Assembly (NCBI GenBank): GCA_933207985.1
Contig: OW240916.1
Span: forward strand, 318,434,535 to 318,498,534
Source: Pelobates cultripes
Lineage: Eukaryota > Chordata > Amphibia > Anura > Pelobatidae
Reading direction: 5' to 3'
DNA: 64,000 nt
A model generated the notes under the pieces. It had not been told where the DNA came from, searched no databases, and saw only the letters and a program-made list of their open reading frames with translations. This document shows positions 22,619-34,383 of this stretch, one piece after another; position 1 is the stretch's first letter; each line of letters opens with the position of its first letter. The position numbers were made by a program, and so were the translations under genes.

Positions 22619-23175
22619 TATTACATAGTTACATAGTTACATAGCTGAAAAGAGACTTGCGTCCATCAAGTTCAGCCTTCCTCACATTTGTTTTTTGCTG
22701 TTGATCCAAAAGAAGGCAAAAAAACCCAGTTTGAAGCACAATTTTGCAACAAGCTAGGAAAAAAATTCCTTCTTGACCCCAGAATGGCAGTCAGATTTAA
22801 CCTTGGATCAAGCAGTTATTACCCTACATTGAAAGATTATATCCTTGAATATTCTGTTCTTGCAAGTATGCATCTAGTAGCCGTTTGAACATCTGTATGG
22901 ACTCTGATAAAACCACTTCCTCAGGCAGAGAATTCCACATCCTGATTGTTCTACAGTAAAAAAACCTTTCCTTTGCCTTAGGCGAAATCTTCTTTCTTCC
23001 AGTCTAAACGCATGGCCTCGTGTCCCATGTAAAGTCCGGTTTGTGAATAGATTTCCACACAATGGTTTGTATTGGCCCCGAATATATTTGTATAATGTTA
23101 TCATATCCCCTCTCAGGCGACGTTTTTCTAAACTAAATAGGTTTAAATTTGTTAACCTATTGGTATATCCACTTT
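22619..23175 (-). mobile_element. CR1-like LINE 3' end with octamer tail
   Basis: The minus strand encodes the conserved end of a jockey/CR1-group ORF2: MITLYKYIRGQY, then TRGHAFRLEERRFRLRQRKG and FFTVEQSG (22874-23104). It then runs into a 3' untranslated part ending in three copies of the 8-mer CTATGTAA (22619-22643). A short 8-bp tail repeat instead of poly(A) is characteristic of CR1 elements. The copy is 5'-truncated and sits inside the DIRS fragment. Such ends are very abundant in frogs as far as I know. Confidence 0.78.
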
Positions 23176-23509
23176 AGGAATGGTCTCTGGTTGCTTATCA
23201 GGTATGTTTAAATGCTTGGATACTAAAAGCTTTCTTGGCCAGTCTCCAGTTTCTAAGCATCAACTGCTGTACAGAAGGGTGAATAGGAAAATACTTAAGC
23301 TTTCTCTTTTCCTGCAAACCTTAAGGAGAAGTCTCCAAATCCATGAGGATATAGACTTCCTTGAAGTTTATGCAGATAGATACTGTTCCTGAAAGCAGTA
23401 TTCCTAGCCAGAGGAAGCACTGGAATCTTTGGAAGATTACTCTACTCATCAGAAGATGATTCAGAGCTCATTTCCGGAATTTCCCAACCCGACTTCTTCC
23501 TTTTAGATG
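23176..23509 (-). pseudogene. DIRS-type gag, N-terminal part before the gap
   Basis: On the minus strand the sequence next to the gap reads KRKKSGWEIPEMSSESSSDE, an acidic-serine stretch, followed by broken frames with PSVQQLMLRNWRLAKK. Position and composition fit the start of the DIRS gag whose remainder lies beyond the CR1 insertion. The assignment is weaker than for the RT. Confidence 0.45.
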
Positions 23510-23609
23510 NNNNNNNNNNNNNNNNNNNNNNNNNNNNNNNNNNNNNNNNNNNNNNNNNNNNNNNNNNNNNNNNNNNNNNNNNNNNNNNNNNNNNNNNNNN
23601 NNNNNNNNN
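23510..23609. other. Assembly gap (100 N)
   Basis: Exactly 100 unknown bases. The sequence just after it is the start of the second copy of the 3010-bp duplication. Confidence 0.99.
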
Positions 23610-26600
23610 GACATTCAATGCCCCTGTGTTTATCACTGTTGTGGTCTTTTCTATCTCTATGTGTGTCGCTGAAGTGGTGTTCACTGTCTTTATTTTTTCA
23701 CTCTTGTGGTATTCTCTGTCGCTGTTTTTGTTATTATGATGTTTGCTCTCTCTGTTTGTCATTGTTAGGTGTCACTGTTTCTGTTGCTGTTGTCACACTT
23801 TCTATATCTGTTTTTGTTATTGTTGTGTTGCTCGCTGTCTTTGTTTTTGTTATTGTTGTGCTATTCACGGTCTCTGTTTTTGTTATTGTTGTGCTATTCG
23901 CTGGCTGTGTTTTTGCTGTTGTTCACTGTCTCTGTTTTTGTTATTGTTGTGCTATTCGCTGTCTCTGTTTTTTTATTGTTGTTCGCTGTCTCTGTTTTTG
24001 TTATTGTTGTGCTATTCGCTGTCTCTGTTTTTTTATTGTTGTTCGCTGTCTCTGTTTTTGTTATTGTTGTGCTATTGACTTTTTCTGTTTTTGTTATTGA
24101 TGTGCTATTCGCTGTCTCTGTTTTTGTTATTGTGTTGTTTGCGGTCTCTGTTTTTGTAATTGTTGTGCTATTCATTGTCTCTGTTTTTGTTATTATTTTT
24201 CGCTGTCTGTTTTTGTTATTGTTGTGCTGTTTGCTGTCTCTGTTTTTGTTATTGTTGTGCAATTCGCTGTCTGTTTTTGTTTTTGTTTTTGTGTGTTGTT
24301 CGCTTTCTTTCTCTGTTTGTTGCTGTGAAAGCATTTTTTGCCTCAGTTTTTTATTGCTCTTGTGGGACAGATTGTATGAAATAGGAACCAGGGACATTAT
24401 CAATGTAAAGGGCACCAATCAAATTGCGCCAATCAGCGCTCAGGGAGGAGAGGGGTTTCGCCACCCAATCAGGAGAAAGGGAGAAAGCCCGTATGAATGG
24501 GCGCTCCTTCTCTGATTGGTTGCCTGCGCCCCGCAGCCCCCGCAGCGCTCACTCATGCTGATCCATCAGGAAAATGGAGCAAACCAAGTTTGAATGTCAA
24601 AAGGTATATAGATAGGACTATATGTTATATTAAAGAGCCCCTTCCTCGTTCTGATATTCACTGCTTGCATGGCTCAACTGTTCTTTAAGCCTGCCTGTGA
24701 AACGGGCAATCGTTGGGTATTAGTATTCCCAGTATACAACTATGCGGTCACTCTATAGATGTGATAATGGCCAGGGTGTTGTGATAAATGACTCAGGGTT
24801 AAAGCGTAGTGAATTTCACACAAGCGTCAAAGCTGTTGTCAAGTTCGAAGAGCAAAAACGGAGGAGTCAAAGCAACATCCTCGCTAATGGAAGAGACGGA
24901 TATGTTTGGTTTTAACAATAAATTAAGAGATAGGGGATACAATCAGATTTATTCAAAAACTGTAAGTCTTTAATAGAATCGAATAAATTTAAGTTTTCTG
25001 GAGTATCAAGATTGAAAATAAATTGTGGTCATTTGAGAAATAATTAAAGTATATTATTTTATATATTGGTGTGCATCCTATGTGAATAGATGATAAATTA
25101 TCAAACCCATTCTGAGTACTCTCCAACTGTCAAGGATAGCAAGAGTCTGTTAATATCTCTGTTAAGACTGATACTTTATGACAGAGTTGGAAACATACGT
25201 GGAAATAATTATGATACTCCACTAACAATGTTTTTAAATCACTGTTTAGTAGACAAACACCAATGAAAACATTGATGTATTTAATTATGCATGTTGTCAT
25301 TGGGGAATATCAAAAAACAGGTTCCAGAAGCTGCAGATCTCTAGTCTGCAGTCTTTACAATCCCTCCCTCTCTAACCCCGCCCAGAATTTCTGTAACTGT
25401 CCAATCACAGACTTCCTAATAAAGCTCAATGAGAAGTCTTTACAAGGCAGGTGTTCTGGGCAATTGTTGCCTCTGGAGTTTAGCTTCACTGAGCTAAATA
25501 AACCAGGAGTAACAAGACCAGAGGGGTGTAATAAGGTCCATTTAAAAAAATAGCCAATTTCTATTGAAATGTAAGCTTTTTGTAAAATGAGAAAAAAAGA
25601 GGACACACATCACACATAAAGCACTTGAGCAATTTGATGTGCATTAGGGTCTGGAGTGTAGTGTACCTTTGATATCCTTAAGATGGTACAGGGCATTCAC
25701 ATTTTGTGCATTAAATAGTTTATGTCTATACTATTTTGAGCTGTAAATAAGAGCCTGCTATAATTCTGATTATATGCTGAGATAAATGGTAGATTTTCAT
25801 AAATACTTTAAATTATTTCTTTAATCTTGATCTTGTTAATTACATTATAGTTAGGGAGCCATAAATACTTTAATGGCTTTGTAATTATTTAAAGGTATAA
25901 ATTGTATTTGTACTGTCTGAAAATAAAAAAAAAATAAAAAATGGTTTAAACAAAAGATAGAAACATTTGTTTAAGTTTGTTAGAAAGTAAAATTTTCTAT
26001 TATTGTGTTGCTTTCTTACCAAATACGTTTGAAATGTCAAAGGTTTCTCGTGTAAAATCATTTGTTCTCAAAAATATGAAATCCGCTAATTTACCCATTC
26101 GGCCAAGTAATGAACTTAAAAATGGCATAACAGTATAATGAACTATTCACACAATTATATAAAAACACATACAGTTCCCCTTATTCTCTAGGTATACTAC
26201 TTATCAGTGTAGTATCCTTCTAATACTATCGTTAGATAAAAAACTAAGTTTGGTATATATTGAAAAATACTAAAATTGTGGTAAATGTGTGTGTTTTTAT
26301 ATATATTGTATATAATAGGTCGTTAGGTTTCCTATTTTCTGTACCCTTTTCTCATCTTTATATACTTTTAATTTTTGTTTTTATTCAATTTGGCGCTCCC
26401 CTAAAACTAATTGTATTAATCACACAATTAGCTAAAATATTCAATGCACAATTCTTACATTAATTCATTCTTTTAAATTCATTAAGCTGGTATCATTATT
26501 TTGGGATTACCATAATTAAGGGCTCCACTACCAAATCAGGTAGCTGTTGTGTTTGGTAGATAGATTTCTAATTTGCTCCCATAAATATGGCAATCCCACA

Positions 26601-26619
26601 TAAGAGTACCAAATTATGT
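23610..26619. repeat. 3010-bp direct duplication, copy 2
   Basis: Identical as far as I can read to 18215-21224, including the T-rich minisatellite (23795-24300) and the MITE-like segment (25338-25680). It begins at the first base after the gap. This placement suggests overlapping contigs that were not merged rather than a real duplication. Confidence 0.95.
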
Positions 26620-26800
26620 AGCTATCTACTAAACAGCTCCCTAATTTGGTATTCTTCCTTATGTGGAATTGACATATTTAGGAATTCTTAAAATAGGGAG
26701 TGATCTACTAGACACTGCTCCCTCCCTGTATTGGTACCCTTAAATATGGCAATACCACATAAGGAAGAAAGAAGGATACCAAATTAGGGACTTATTTAAA
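26581..26800. repeat. Interleaved inverted repeats around TACCAAATTA
   Basis: CTAATTTGGTATTCTTCC and TTATGTGG...CATATTTA at about 26640-26680 are inverted at 26741-26787 (TAAATATGGCAATACCACAT, then GATACCAAATTAG), giving arms of about 40-45 bp. A third related arm is at 26582-26618. It looks like a small inverted-repeat element or array. The left part is shared with 21186-21224. Confidence 0.6.
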
Positions 26801-26822
26801 CCAATGAAACACCAGCATTTAT

Positions 26823-26902
26823 TTAACCCCTTAAGGACACATGACATGTGTGACATGTCATGATTCCCTTTTATTCCAGAAGTTTGGTTCTTAAGGGGTT
26901 AA
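26823..26902 (-). repeat. TTAACCCCTTAAGG palindromic repeat, copy 2
   Basis: Same unit as 15919-15996 but reverse-complemented. It begins TTAACCCCTTAAGGACAC and ends TTCTTAAGGGGTTAA. Confidence 0.8.
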
Positions 26903-27365
26903 TCCGAATGGAAAAAAACTAAATGAAAATAATGGATGAATTTCGGTCTAAATGGATCTTCTAATCGAAGACGTTTGTTTTGGACTCAATGACAATTATG
27001 TTCGTTCCAATTCATTCAGACGAAACAAAAAGTTTGCAGTGCAAAAGTCTAAAAATCAACACTTTAAAATCAGTACGTACATGTAGGATCTTACAAAGGG
27101 TTATACATCAGGCTGGGATTTTTGGGGGACTGAGAAGTGGATAGCAAATCTTGAGACAAAATATAAAAAAAAAAAAAGTTTTGTACCTTTTTTTTTTTTT
27201 GTGGCAAAATAATTAAATTCCCTGCCAATTCCTGGCATTTTCACTAAAATGTAATTGTTCATGAATTCTTCACATGCCTCCACCAAGTATCTCTAAAACA
27301 ACACCACCTTCCTCTGACTTGCTCTGATTCTCTCACAGTACGAAAGAGTTCAGTAACTGTGTTGT
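26903..27365. other. No feature seen
   Basis: AT-rich sequence with a poly(A)/poly(T) pair at about 27167-27201 that can fold back. No gene or element end is recognised. Confidence 0.4.
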
Positions 27366-28604
27366 GTCTCAGGATGGGAATGTACAGGAGTTTTAACGTC
27401 TCAGGATGGGAATGTACAGGAGTTTTATCGTCTCAGGATGGGAAAGTACAGGAGTTTTATTGTCTCAGGATGGGAATGTACAGGAGTTTTACCCTCTCGG
27501 GATGGAAATGTACAGGAGTTTTAATGTCTCAGGATGGGAATGTACAGGAGTTTTACCATCTCAGGATGGGAATGTACAGGAGTTTTAACGTCTAAGGATG
27601 GGAAAGTACAGGAGTTTTATCGTCTCAGGATGGGAAAGTACAGGAGTTTTACCCTCTCAGGATGGGAATGTACAGGAGTTTTACCATCTCAGGATGGGAA
27701 TGTACAGGAGTTTTAACGTCTAAGGATGGGAAAGTACAGGAGTTTTAATGTCTCAGGATGGGAAAGTACAGGACTTTTAATGTCGCAGGATGGAAATGTA
27801 CAGAGTTTTAACATCTCAGGATGGGAATGTACAGGAGTTTTAATGTCTCAGAATGGGAATGTACAGGAGTTTTAACATCTCAGGATGGGAATGTACAGGA
27901 GTTTTACCCTCTCGGGATGGAAATGTACAGGAGTTTTAATGTCTCAGGATGGAAATGTACAGGAGTTTTAACGTCTCAGGATGGGAAAGTACAGGAGTTT
28001 TAATGTCGCAGGATGGAAATGTACAGAGTTTTAACGTCTCAGGATGGGAATGTACAGGAGTTTTAATGTCTCAGAATGGGAATGTACAGGAGTTTTACCA
28101 TCTCAGGATGGGAATGTACAGGAGTTTTAACATCTCAGGATGGGAAAGTACAGGAGTTTTAACGTCTAAGGATGGGAAAGTACAGGAGTTTTATCGTCTC
28201 AGGATGGGAATGTACAGGAGTTTTACCCTCTCAGGATGGAAATGTACAGGAGTTTTAACGTCTCAGGATGGGAATGTACCGGAGTTTTAACGTCTCAGGA
28301 TGGGAAAGTACAGGAGTTTTAATGTCTCAGAATGGGAATGTACAGGAGTTTTCATGTCTCAGGATGAGAATGTACATGAGTTTAAACATCTCAGGATGGA
28401 AATGTACAGAGTTTTAACGTCTCACAATGGGAATATACAGGAGTTTTAATGTCTCAGTGTGGGAATTTACAGGAGTTTTAACATCTCACAATGGGAATGT
28501 ACAGGAGTTTTACCGTCTCAGGATGGCAATATACAGGAGTTTTAATGTATCAGGGTGGGAATGTACAGGAGTTTTAACGTCTCAGGGTGGGAATGTACAT
28601 GAAT
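27366..28604. repeat. 32-bp minisatellite, ~38 copies
   Basis: Unit TCTCAGGATGGGAATGTACA followed by GGAGTTTTAACG, 32 bp. Variants at a few sites (GGGAATGT or GGGAAAGT; AACG, AATG, ATCG or ACCC at the end) form a higher-order pattern. The ACCCTCTCGGGATGGAAATG variant at 27491 recurs at 27906, 415 bp or 13 units away, with a 1-bp loss in one unit. The array degenerates after about 28400. Repeated frames in all three phases have no protein meaning. Confidence 0.95.
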
Positions 28605-30084
28605 TGTCAGATTAGCAACAATGTAAAGGAATTCTGAAGGTGTATCCCTCTGTGTTACACTCCGTATATATGGATCTCCAACAAAATGACAAATAATAGG
28701 AACATACAATAGTGCTGATGGCTAATATATAATATATACGCACTCTGTGTCGAAACCTTCCGAGGTGCCAACTCACATGAATTAGAGCAAAAACTGCTCT
28801 TATCAGGCACTCTGGAGTCTTGTATATGGGACTTTTTTTTCTCCCATGGGTGTGATGGGTGTGGGGATTATGGTGGGGAGCCCTCAAAGGCACTGAATAG
28901 GACAGTATTTAGCCCTTTTGGGGTTTTCACTCCCGCGAGCCCTTTTCCTCTTTTTACTTGTTTGATGTATTATAGCACACTTTCAAATCTTCCCCAAGCC
29001 TGAAGTCCTTTAAGAGATCCCTCTCTACATATCTCAAAACAGAATGCACCTGTCATGGTTGATTATATATTTCCAACCTGTTCTATGTTAAATTTTGTAT
29101 ATATTGTGTATTAATATTGTTTTTGTATTTGGTTGTACCTAATGTAACAATGCAATGATTTGTGGACCCAGGACGTACTTGAAAACGAGAGAAATCTCAA
29201 TGTATCCTTCCTCGTAAAATATTTTATAAATGAATAGATGCCATGTAAATTCCTGCTCTGACTTTCTTAGCAATTGATACTTTTTATACAAACTTCTTTA
29301 GATTGTTTTTGTCAGACAGTTTATCATATTTAGAGTAATTATCTTACTTTTATTCATAGTAGAACCTAGAGGTTTTTTTCTTGTTTAAAGTTAATGTGAT
29401 TTTAAGCACTTTATTTAGACATTCACCTTTATACCTAGGAACTGAATATGTTTTTTTCATTATATGGATTCAGACTGAGATGTTGATATATTAAAATGTT
29501 TAATATGATGAAATAAAATATATTTTCGGACTGGATCTCCATTATCTTTCCTTATTGACTGGTTGAATATGTATACCTAATTTTACGCGTTTCACTAACC
29601 AACAGTTTTGTTATTGTTTAGTTTGGTGTGCGAAAGGATACACTTTAGTTTGAATTTCTATATACAGGAATCAATAGAATTTTAAGCACCTTTTTACACA
29701 TACATTTTTATTCTATTTTGGAACTGTCCCTCTATAATGTATGATTTTGGCAATTAAATTCAGGCGTCTGGTTGTTACAGCTACCGTTCTCATACGTAAG
29801 CAGTTTATCCTCCGTCTATCCACTCAATAAGCACACATTGTGTATTCACTAAGATGGATTTTATCAAATTGTTATCTGAACAGAAACATTTAGGGAATAA
29901 TAGCTGATTTTAAAACAATTCTCCAACTCAGTTATAGTCACAACGTTTGCCATTTGCTGCAATTTGGGTTCAGTGAGTAACCTGGAGGGAGTTCTTAACA
30001 ATAGTGTGAATTATCACAAAAACCACACAGTCTTGTTTATTTGTTGTCTGTGCTGTACCCTGATTGGCTGAAAAGTTTGTATAT
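28605..30084. other. No supported gene
   Basis: AT-rich sequence with no recognisable coding region or element ends. Confidence 0.4.
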
Positions 30085-30770
30085 ATTAACTGTAGCCACA
30101 GCCACAGAAAGTCTAGGCAGGGTTAGCAAGGGAGGGTTTACAAAAAATGGAGCCATGAGATGTGCAGCTTTAGTGAGTTGTAAATATTACCCAATGAAAA
30201 AATGCATAATTAAATGCATGAATGTATTTGCTAAATAGTGATTTTTAAAATTTATCAAATAGTATTTTTTTATTTATTTGGACAAAAACAAAATGAAAAT
30301 GTCTCTTGTCTGCAGCCTTTATAAGCCCTCCCCTTCTAACCCTGCCCAGACTTTCTGTGGCTGTCCAATCACAGACTTCCCACTGTAGCTCAATGAGAGG
30401 TCTTTGCAAGGCAGGTGCTCTGGGGCCACACTGTATTACAGTAATTGGGATCTTGTACAATGCCTGCATTAATCTGTGGTTTGTGAGTGCAATTTATCAA
30501 GCACATGGGGGGTGATCACATAAACGGTATTAGACTTATGCAATTTTCTGTTCCCCTATTATAGGTTCACTGTATTTCTATAAATCTGCACCTAAACTAC
30601 CAAATAGTAACATGTCTGAAGGACAGCCTGGGATATGATAAGGTACCTTTATAAAAGCACGCATTTCTACTGAAATCTGCACTTTTTGTTAAATTTAAAA
30701 AAAAAAACAAGGGCAGATTCTTCACACATAAAGCAATTCAGGATGCTAAAGTACCTTAGGACCGAGTATC
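30085..30770. repeat. Dispersed repeat with internal inverted arms
   Basis: CAGCCACAGAAAGTCTAGGCAGGG at about 30098 is the inverted counterpart of CCCTGCCCAGACTTTCTGTG at about 30342, so the region has arms of about 50 bp around an AT-rich core. From 30310 on it matches 19943-20285. The element is probably a nonautonomous DNA transposon family with at least two copies here. Confidence 0.55.
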
Positions 30771-30773
30771 CCT

Positions 30774-31584
30774 TTAAATACTCACTGTAGGCACTATAAC
30801 TATTTCATCTCATTGAATTGATTATAGTGTCTGGAGTCCTCTGGGGCTGGCCTTCCCTTTTCAAGTAGTTTGACACTTAATGAGGGTCCCTGGCTTCCCT
30901 GGTGTAGCTACGACAGAGATTATACACTTCCTTCTAGACATAATAATTCATACCAATAATGTGAGCTGTGATAGGCTCAAAGCAAGCCATTGCTGCTCAG
31001 GCTAATAGGCCTACCAACTATTCCTATTTACTGGTTCTGTCCCATCGTCCCAACTTAGCTCCCTGGTGTCCAATTTTTGGGGACACCAGGTAACTGTCAC
31101 CAACAAGCATAGCTTGAGTACATCGTTAGACATGCTCAAGCATGTGCACTAAGCACTGAAACAGTGCCCCCTGTAGGGCCTCAGTGGGCTGTCTTAAAAT
31201 GATTGGCAGGCAGCCGATCTTGCATTCACACCAGGCTGACCTGCCAGTAATTCAGGTAGACCCACCCCTTATCTGTGCAGATCTGCCCTTTGGGGGCAGA
31301 GCTAGTTACACTATTGCATCAGTAGACCACCCCCACTACCCCCTTCCTCTGGCTTCCCAATTGTTAAGAGGCCAGAATTGGAAAGTATAGGCTCATTCTT
31401 CCTCATTAGACCAAGCAGAATAGAGGAGATGACGCTTCTGGGGACACTTGTTTAGCTTAAAAACATTACAAACATTAAAACCAGTTTAACTGTGAATTAA
31501 AGGATAGCAACAGGGGACACTAGAAATTATAACCACTTCAATTAGATGGGGCGGTTACAGTGGCTACAGTGTCTTTATAATTAA
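30774..31584. mobile_element. TTAA-flanked MITE (T2/Kolobok- or piggyBac-like), ~811 bp
   Basis: TTAA at 30774-30777 is followed by TACTCACTGTAGGCACTATA and an arm of about 58 bp. The inverted arm ends with GGCTACAGTGTCTTTATAA and TTAA at 31581-31584. The same terminal sequence marks the elements at 53120-53642 and 60061-60491. A TTAA target and GGGACACT-like ends point to the T2/Kolobok or piggyBac type. There is no transposase inside. Confidence 0.65.
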
Positions 31585-32660
31585 TGACAACATCCTGTTT
31601 TACTGGCAAACTATCCAAAGAAATGTGAGTCATCGCTCCAAGCTTCTCAGTGCTGTCTATGATGGCCTATAAGAGTAACCCCCAATTTCAGGGACAGGCG
31701 GACCAGCCAATAAGTGATAAATACCAATGGATGATGAGTATATGGATAAGGCTGCCTAGGCTGGTAAGATATTCAACCATCCACACACAGGTAAAACATA
31801 GACACCTGTGAAATGTATGCCCCGGGTATGGAATTTAAAATAGGCACTTTTATAAATTAAAGTTCTTTATCTGTCTGGACTGTTTCTTCAAGAGTGTAAC
31901 GGCACAACTGATGTCTGTAGCTATGAAGAATTCAATTAGTGGAGCAGTTTAAACCTCTGTGGAAATTGCATAAATGAGCTTATCAGGCTCCGATCATAAC
32001 CCAGGTCCGGCATCATGCAGGGATCACGTCAAATACTGCAACAAATATTTAAATACCACCCTGTCAGGTTTACAGACTTACTAGGGAAAGAGATCACAAG
32101 TAAGTTCCTCTCACCTCCTTCTTCTACATGTAGATGTGCAGGAATTCCCATAAAAAGATCAGCATTAAATCACAAAACATTAACAATGTATCTGCTCCCT
32201 AATGTCACTGTGACTAACTTTGATAATCAGAGGTCATGTTACCCTGTCCATAGTCAGGGAGGCTAACACACACACTCTCACTCTCTCTCTTAGGAAATAA
32301 CGTCCTATATGACAGCCTAAGTTTAGGAATAGTGACAGATTAAATAAAGCAAGAAAGTCATTTGTTCTGTTGACAAAACATTTCTTTTTGTCGAGCCAAC
32401 AGAACAGACGTAGGTAACATCACTCAGACTGGCAGCACTTCGGGACACAGCCAGCGCTTGTATAATCAGACATGATCTTTGCCTGGGATTCTCGTAATTA
32501 CCTGCTGAGATTCCCTCAATTACGCTAACGAGGCAATCTGATTTTATCATTTTTGATACCATTATTTTGCAGACATAGGTCTTCACTTCAAACACTTGGA
32601 CGTTGATTTTTGGTAATATTTATATTGTTTAAAAAGGTTTAGTATGAGGAACAGGATCTG
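31585..32660. other. No supported gene
   Basis: Mixed sequence with a short (TC)n at about 32275-32291. The open frame 32015-32266 resembles nothing known. Confidence 0.4.
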
Positions 32661-32673
32661 TAGAGCTTCTGAG

Positions 32674-32681
32674 GTCTATCA

Positions 32682-32724
<43 letters not shown>

Positions 32725-32764
32725 AATCTATCGATCTATCTATCTATCGATCTATCTATCTATC
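32674..32764. repeat. (TATC)n microsatellite
   Basis: About 90 bp of TATC units with occasional AATC and GATC variants. It is a GATA-type tetranucleotide repeat. Confidence 0.97.
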
Positions 32765-32835
32765 CTCCACTGAAACATTGAGTTCTCGTTAAGGTTTATT
32801 TACTAAACAGTGAGCTGCAGTGAATTGAGAACCTA

Positions 32836-32975
32836 CAGGGTTATTTACTCAAGTGATAATTTAAAGTGAATTTCAAATTTAAGTACAAAGTAGCAGAACT
32901 TAATTTTTCCAGTTCGACTTTTTTGACTTTAAATATGAAATCTACATTGAATTCTCACGTCAGTAAATAACCCTG
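32836..32975. mobile_element. 140-bp MITE with ~38-bp inverted ends
   Basis: CAGGGTTATTTACTCAAGTG at 32836 is inverted by CGTCAGTAAATAACCCTG ending at 32975, and the similarity extends about 38 bp into each side. A related half-element lies at about 60860-60900. It is a short nonautonomous DNA transposon of unrecognised family. Confidence 0.7.
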
Positions 32976-34375
32976 AGAATTTCAGGTTAATTTACTAAAC
33001 AGGGATTTGTAGGGAAATTAGGGCCCCCATAATTTGTTCATACTTCCCAGCCCAGTGAATAATTAGATGTGAATATTTATGGTTATATAGCTGATTTGCT
33101 GAGGTTGTAACCTCTTGTAAACCAGACCCCAACTCCTTCGGCATCTCTTTGTATCACATTATTAACTAAGAGATTGTTTCTATCCAAATTCCTAAACTCC
33201 GACCAGAAATTACGAACCACCTGAAAATACAAAAAAAATTTCGAGAATACGAACCACCACATTAAAAATGCCACGAGTGAAATTTGTGGTCATGAGCCGA
33301 CCTGAACGTGTTCGACATTGTGTGTTGAATGGAAATATAGATGATTGATGGCTAGGGGACCAACACTAAATGTTGATTTTATTCACATATTAAGTAAGAA
33401 GTGACCAACAGAGGGAGAAAATAAGGAACTGTAAAAAAATAAATCTATATTTACATATTTATGTATTGGATATATAATTTGTTTGGGCAGGGCCCTCTTC
33501 ACCTGCTGTTCCAATATGTCAATCGTGTTTTGTAAGAATTTAGTGTCTGTCCTGTTTACCTATTGTTTACATGTGGAATATGTTAGCTCTATATAAATAA
33601 TTGTAATTAATAAATATAGATTTTATTTTTTATTTTATTTTTTTATGGTTCCTTCTATATTCCCTTCTATTGATTACTTTTTCTCACCAAATAGTTAAAA
33701 AATATTCCTATCTGTGTACTGTAAAATAGATACATAATTATATATTATGTATATATTTTGGAGCACACTGATTGGCCTATTTTCAAGACTTATTTGTTAT
33801 TCTGATTCGGTTCCAAATTGGAATCTTAAAAAACCCCAGAAGTGAACCTCTCATACCAGGTTTCTCATACCGGGTCATTAACAGAAAGCACCTCCTTAAG
33901 CAATGAATATCTAATTTATCATAGAGCTAAAGTTCTTAATGAATTGGTAATTCAGCTATTCGGCTGCTACTTACCATACACCCAGTGCAGCCATCAATGA
34001 CTACCGCATGCTACCCGACTGGCATTGCTTGGGAATACACTCACACTATCAGGGAGTTGGAGTCAGGATGGAGTGATATCTATCAACCTGTTCCAATGTT
34101 TTTTAAGTAAAGTTTGAGATTTTTTTTTGCCTGAAGATAGAAAAATAACTACAGCGCATGCTCTGAAGTTGCTTTGATAGAGAGCATGAGAATCTTCTGT
34201 AGGGGAGTTCTCCTGCTCTCTCCTGTCACTCATTGGTTGGCATAGAGGCCTTCAGATAATGACAGATACAGTGTAAGGATGGATACAGTGTAAGGATAAC
34301 AACAAGTAAGGTAGATTTATATGTTTATGCACAGCACCAGGCTGTTTCACCTCTAGTAAAGCAGTTAGATTTGAT
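32976..34375. other. No supported gene
   Basis: AT-rich sequence. I see no coding region, RNA gene or clear element terminus. Confidence 0.4.
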
Positions 34376-34383
34376 CCTGAACC

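Larger units (their letters stand above)
21225..23509 (-). mobile_element. DIRS-type retrotransposon fragment (gag and RT), interrupted by a CR1-like end
   Basis: Read on the minus strand, a DIRS-like gag (23509 to about 23176, then about 22600 to 22088) is followed by a DIRS-like reverse transcriptase (about 22073-21269). A CR1-like LINE end (22619-23175) splits the gag. DIRS elements use a tyrosine recombinase, but neither that gene, RNase H nor methyltransferase is present. The fragment begins exactly where the 3010-bp duplication ends and stops at an assembly gap, so its true extent is unknown. Confidence 0.8.

Noticed and set aside
27366..28604. Regularly repeated ~32-bp units resembling a CRISPR array
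   Set aside because: There are no unique spacers between the repeats and the genome is eukaryotic. It is a minisatellite. The same applies to the 48-bp and 23-bp arrays.
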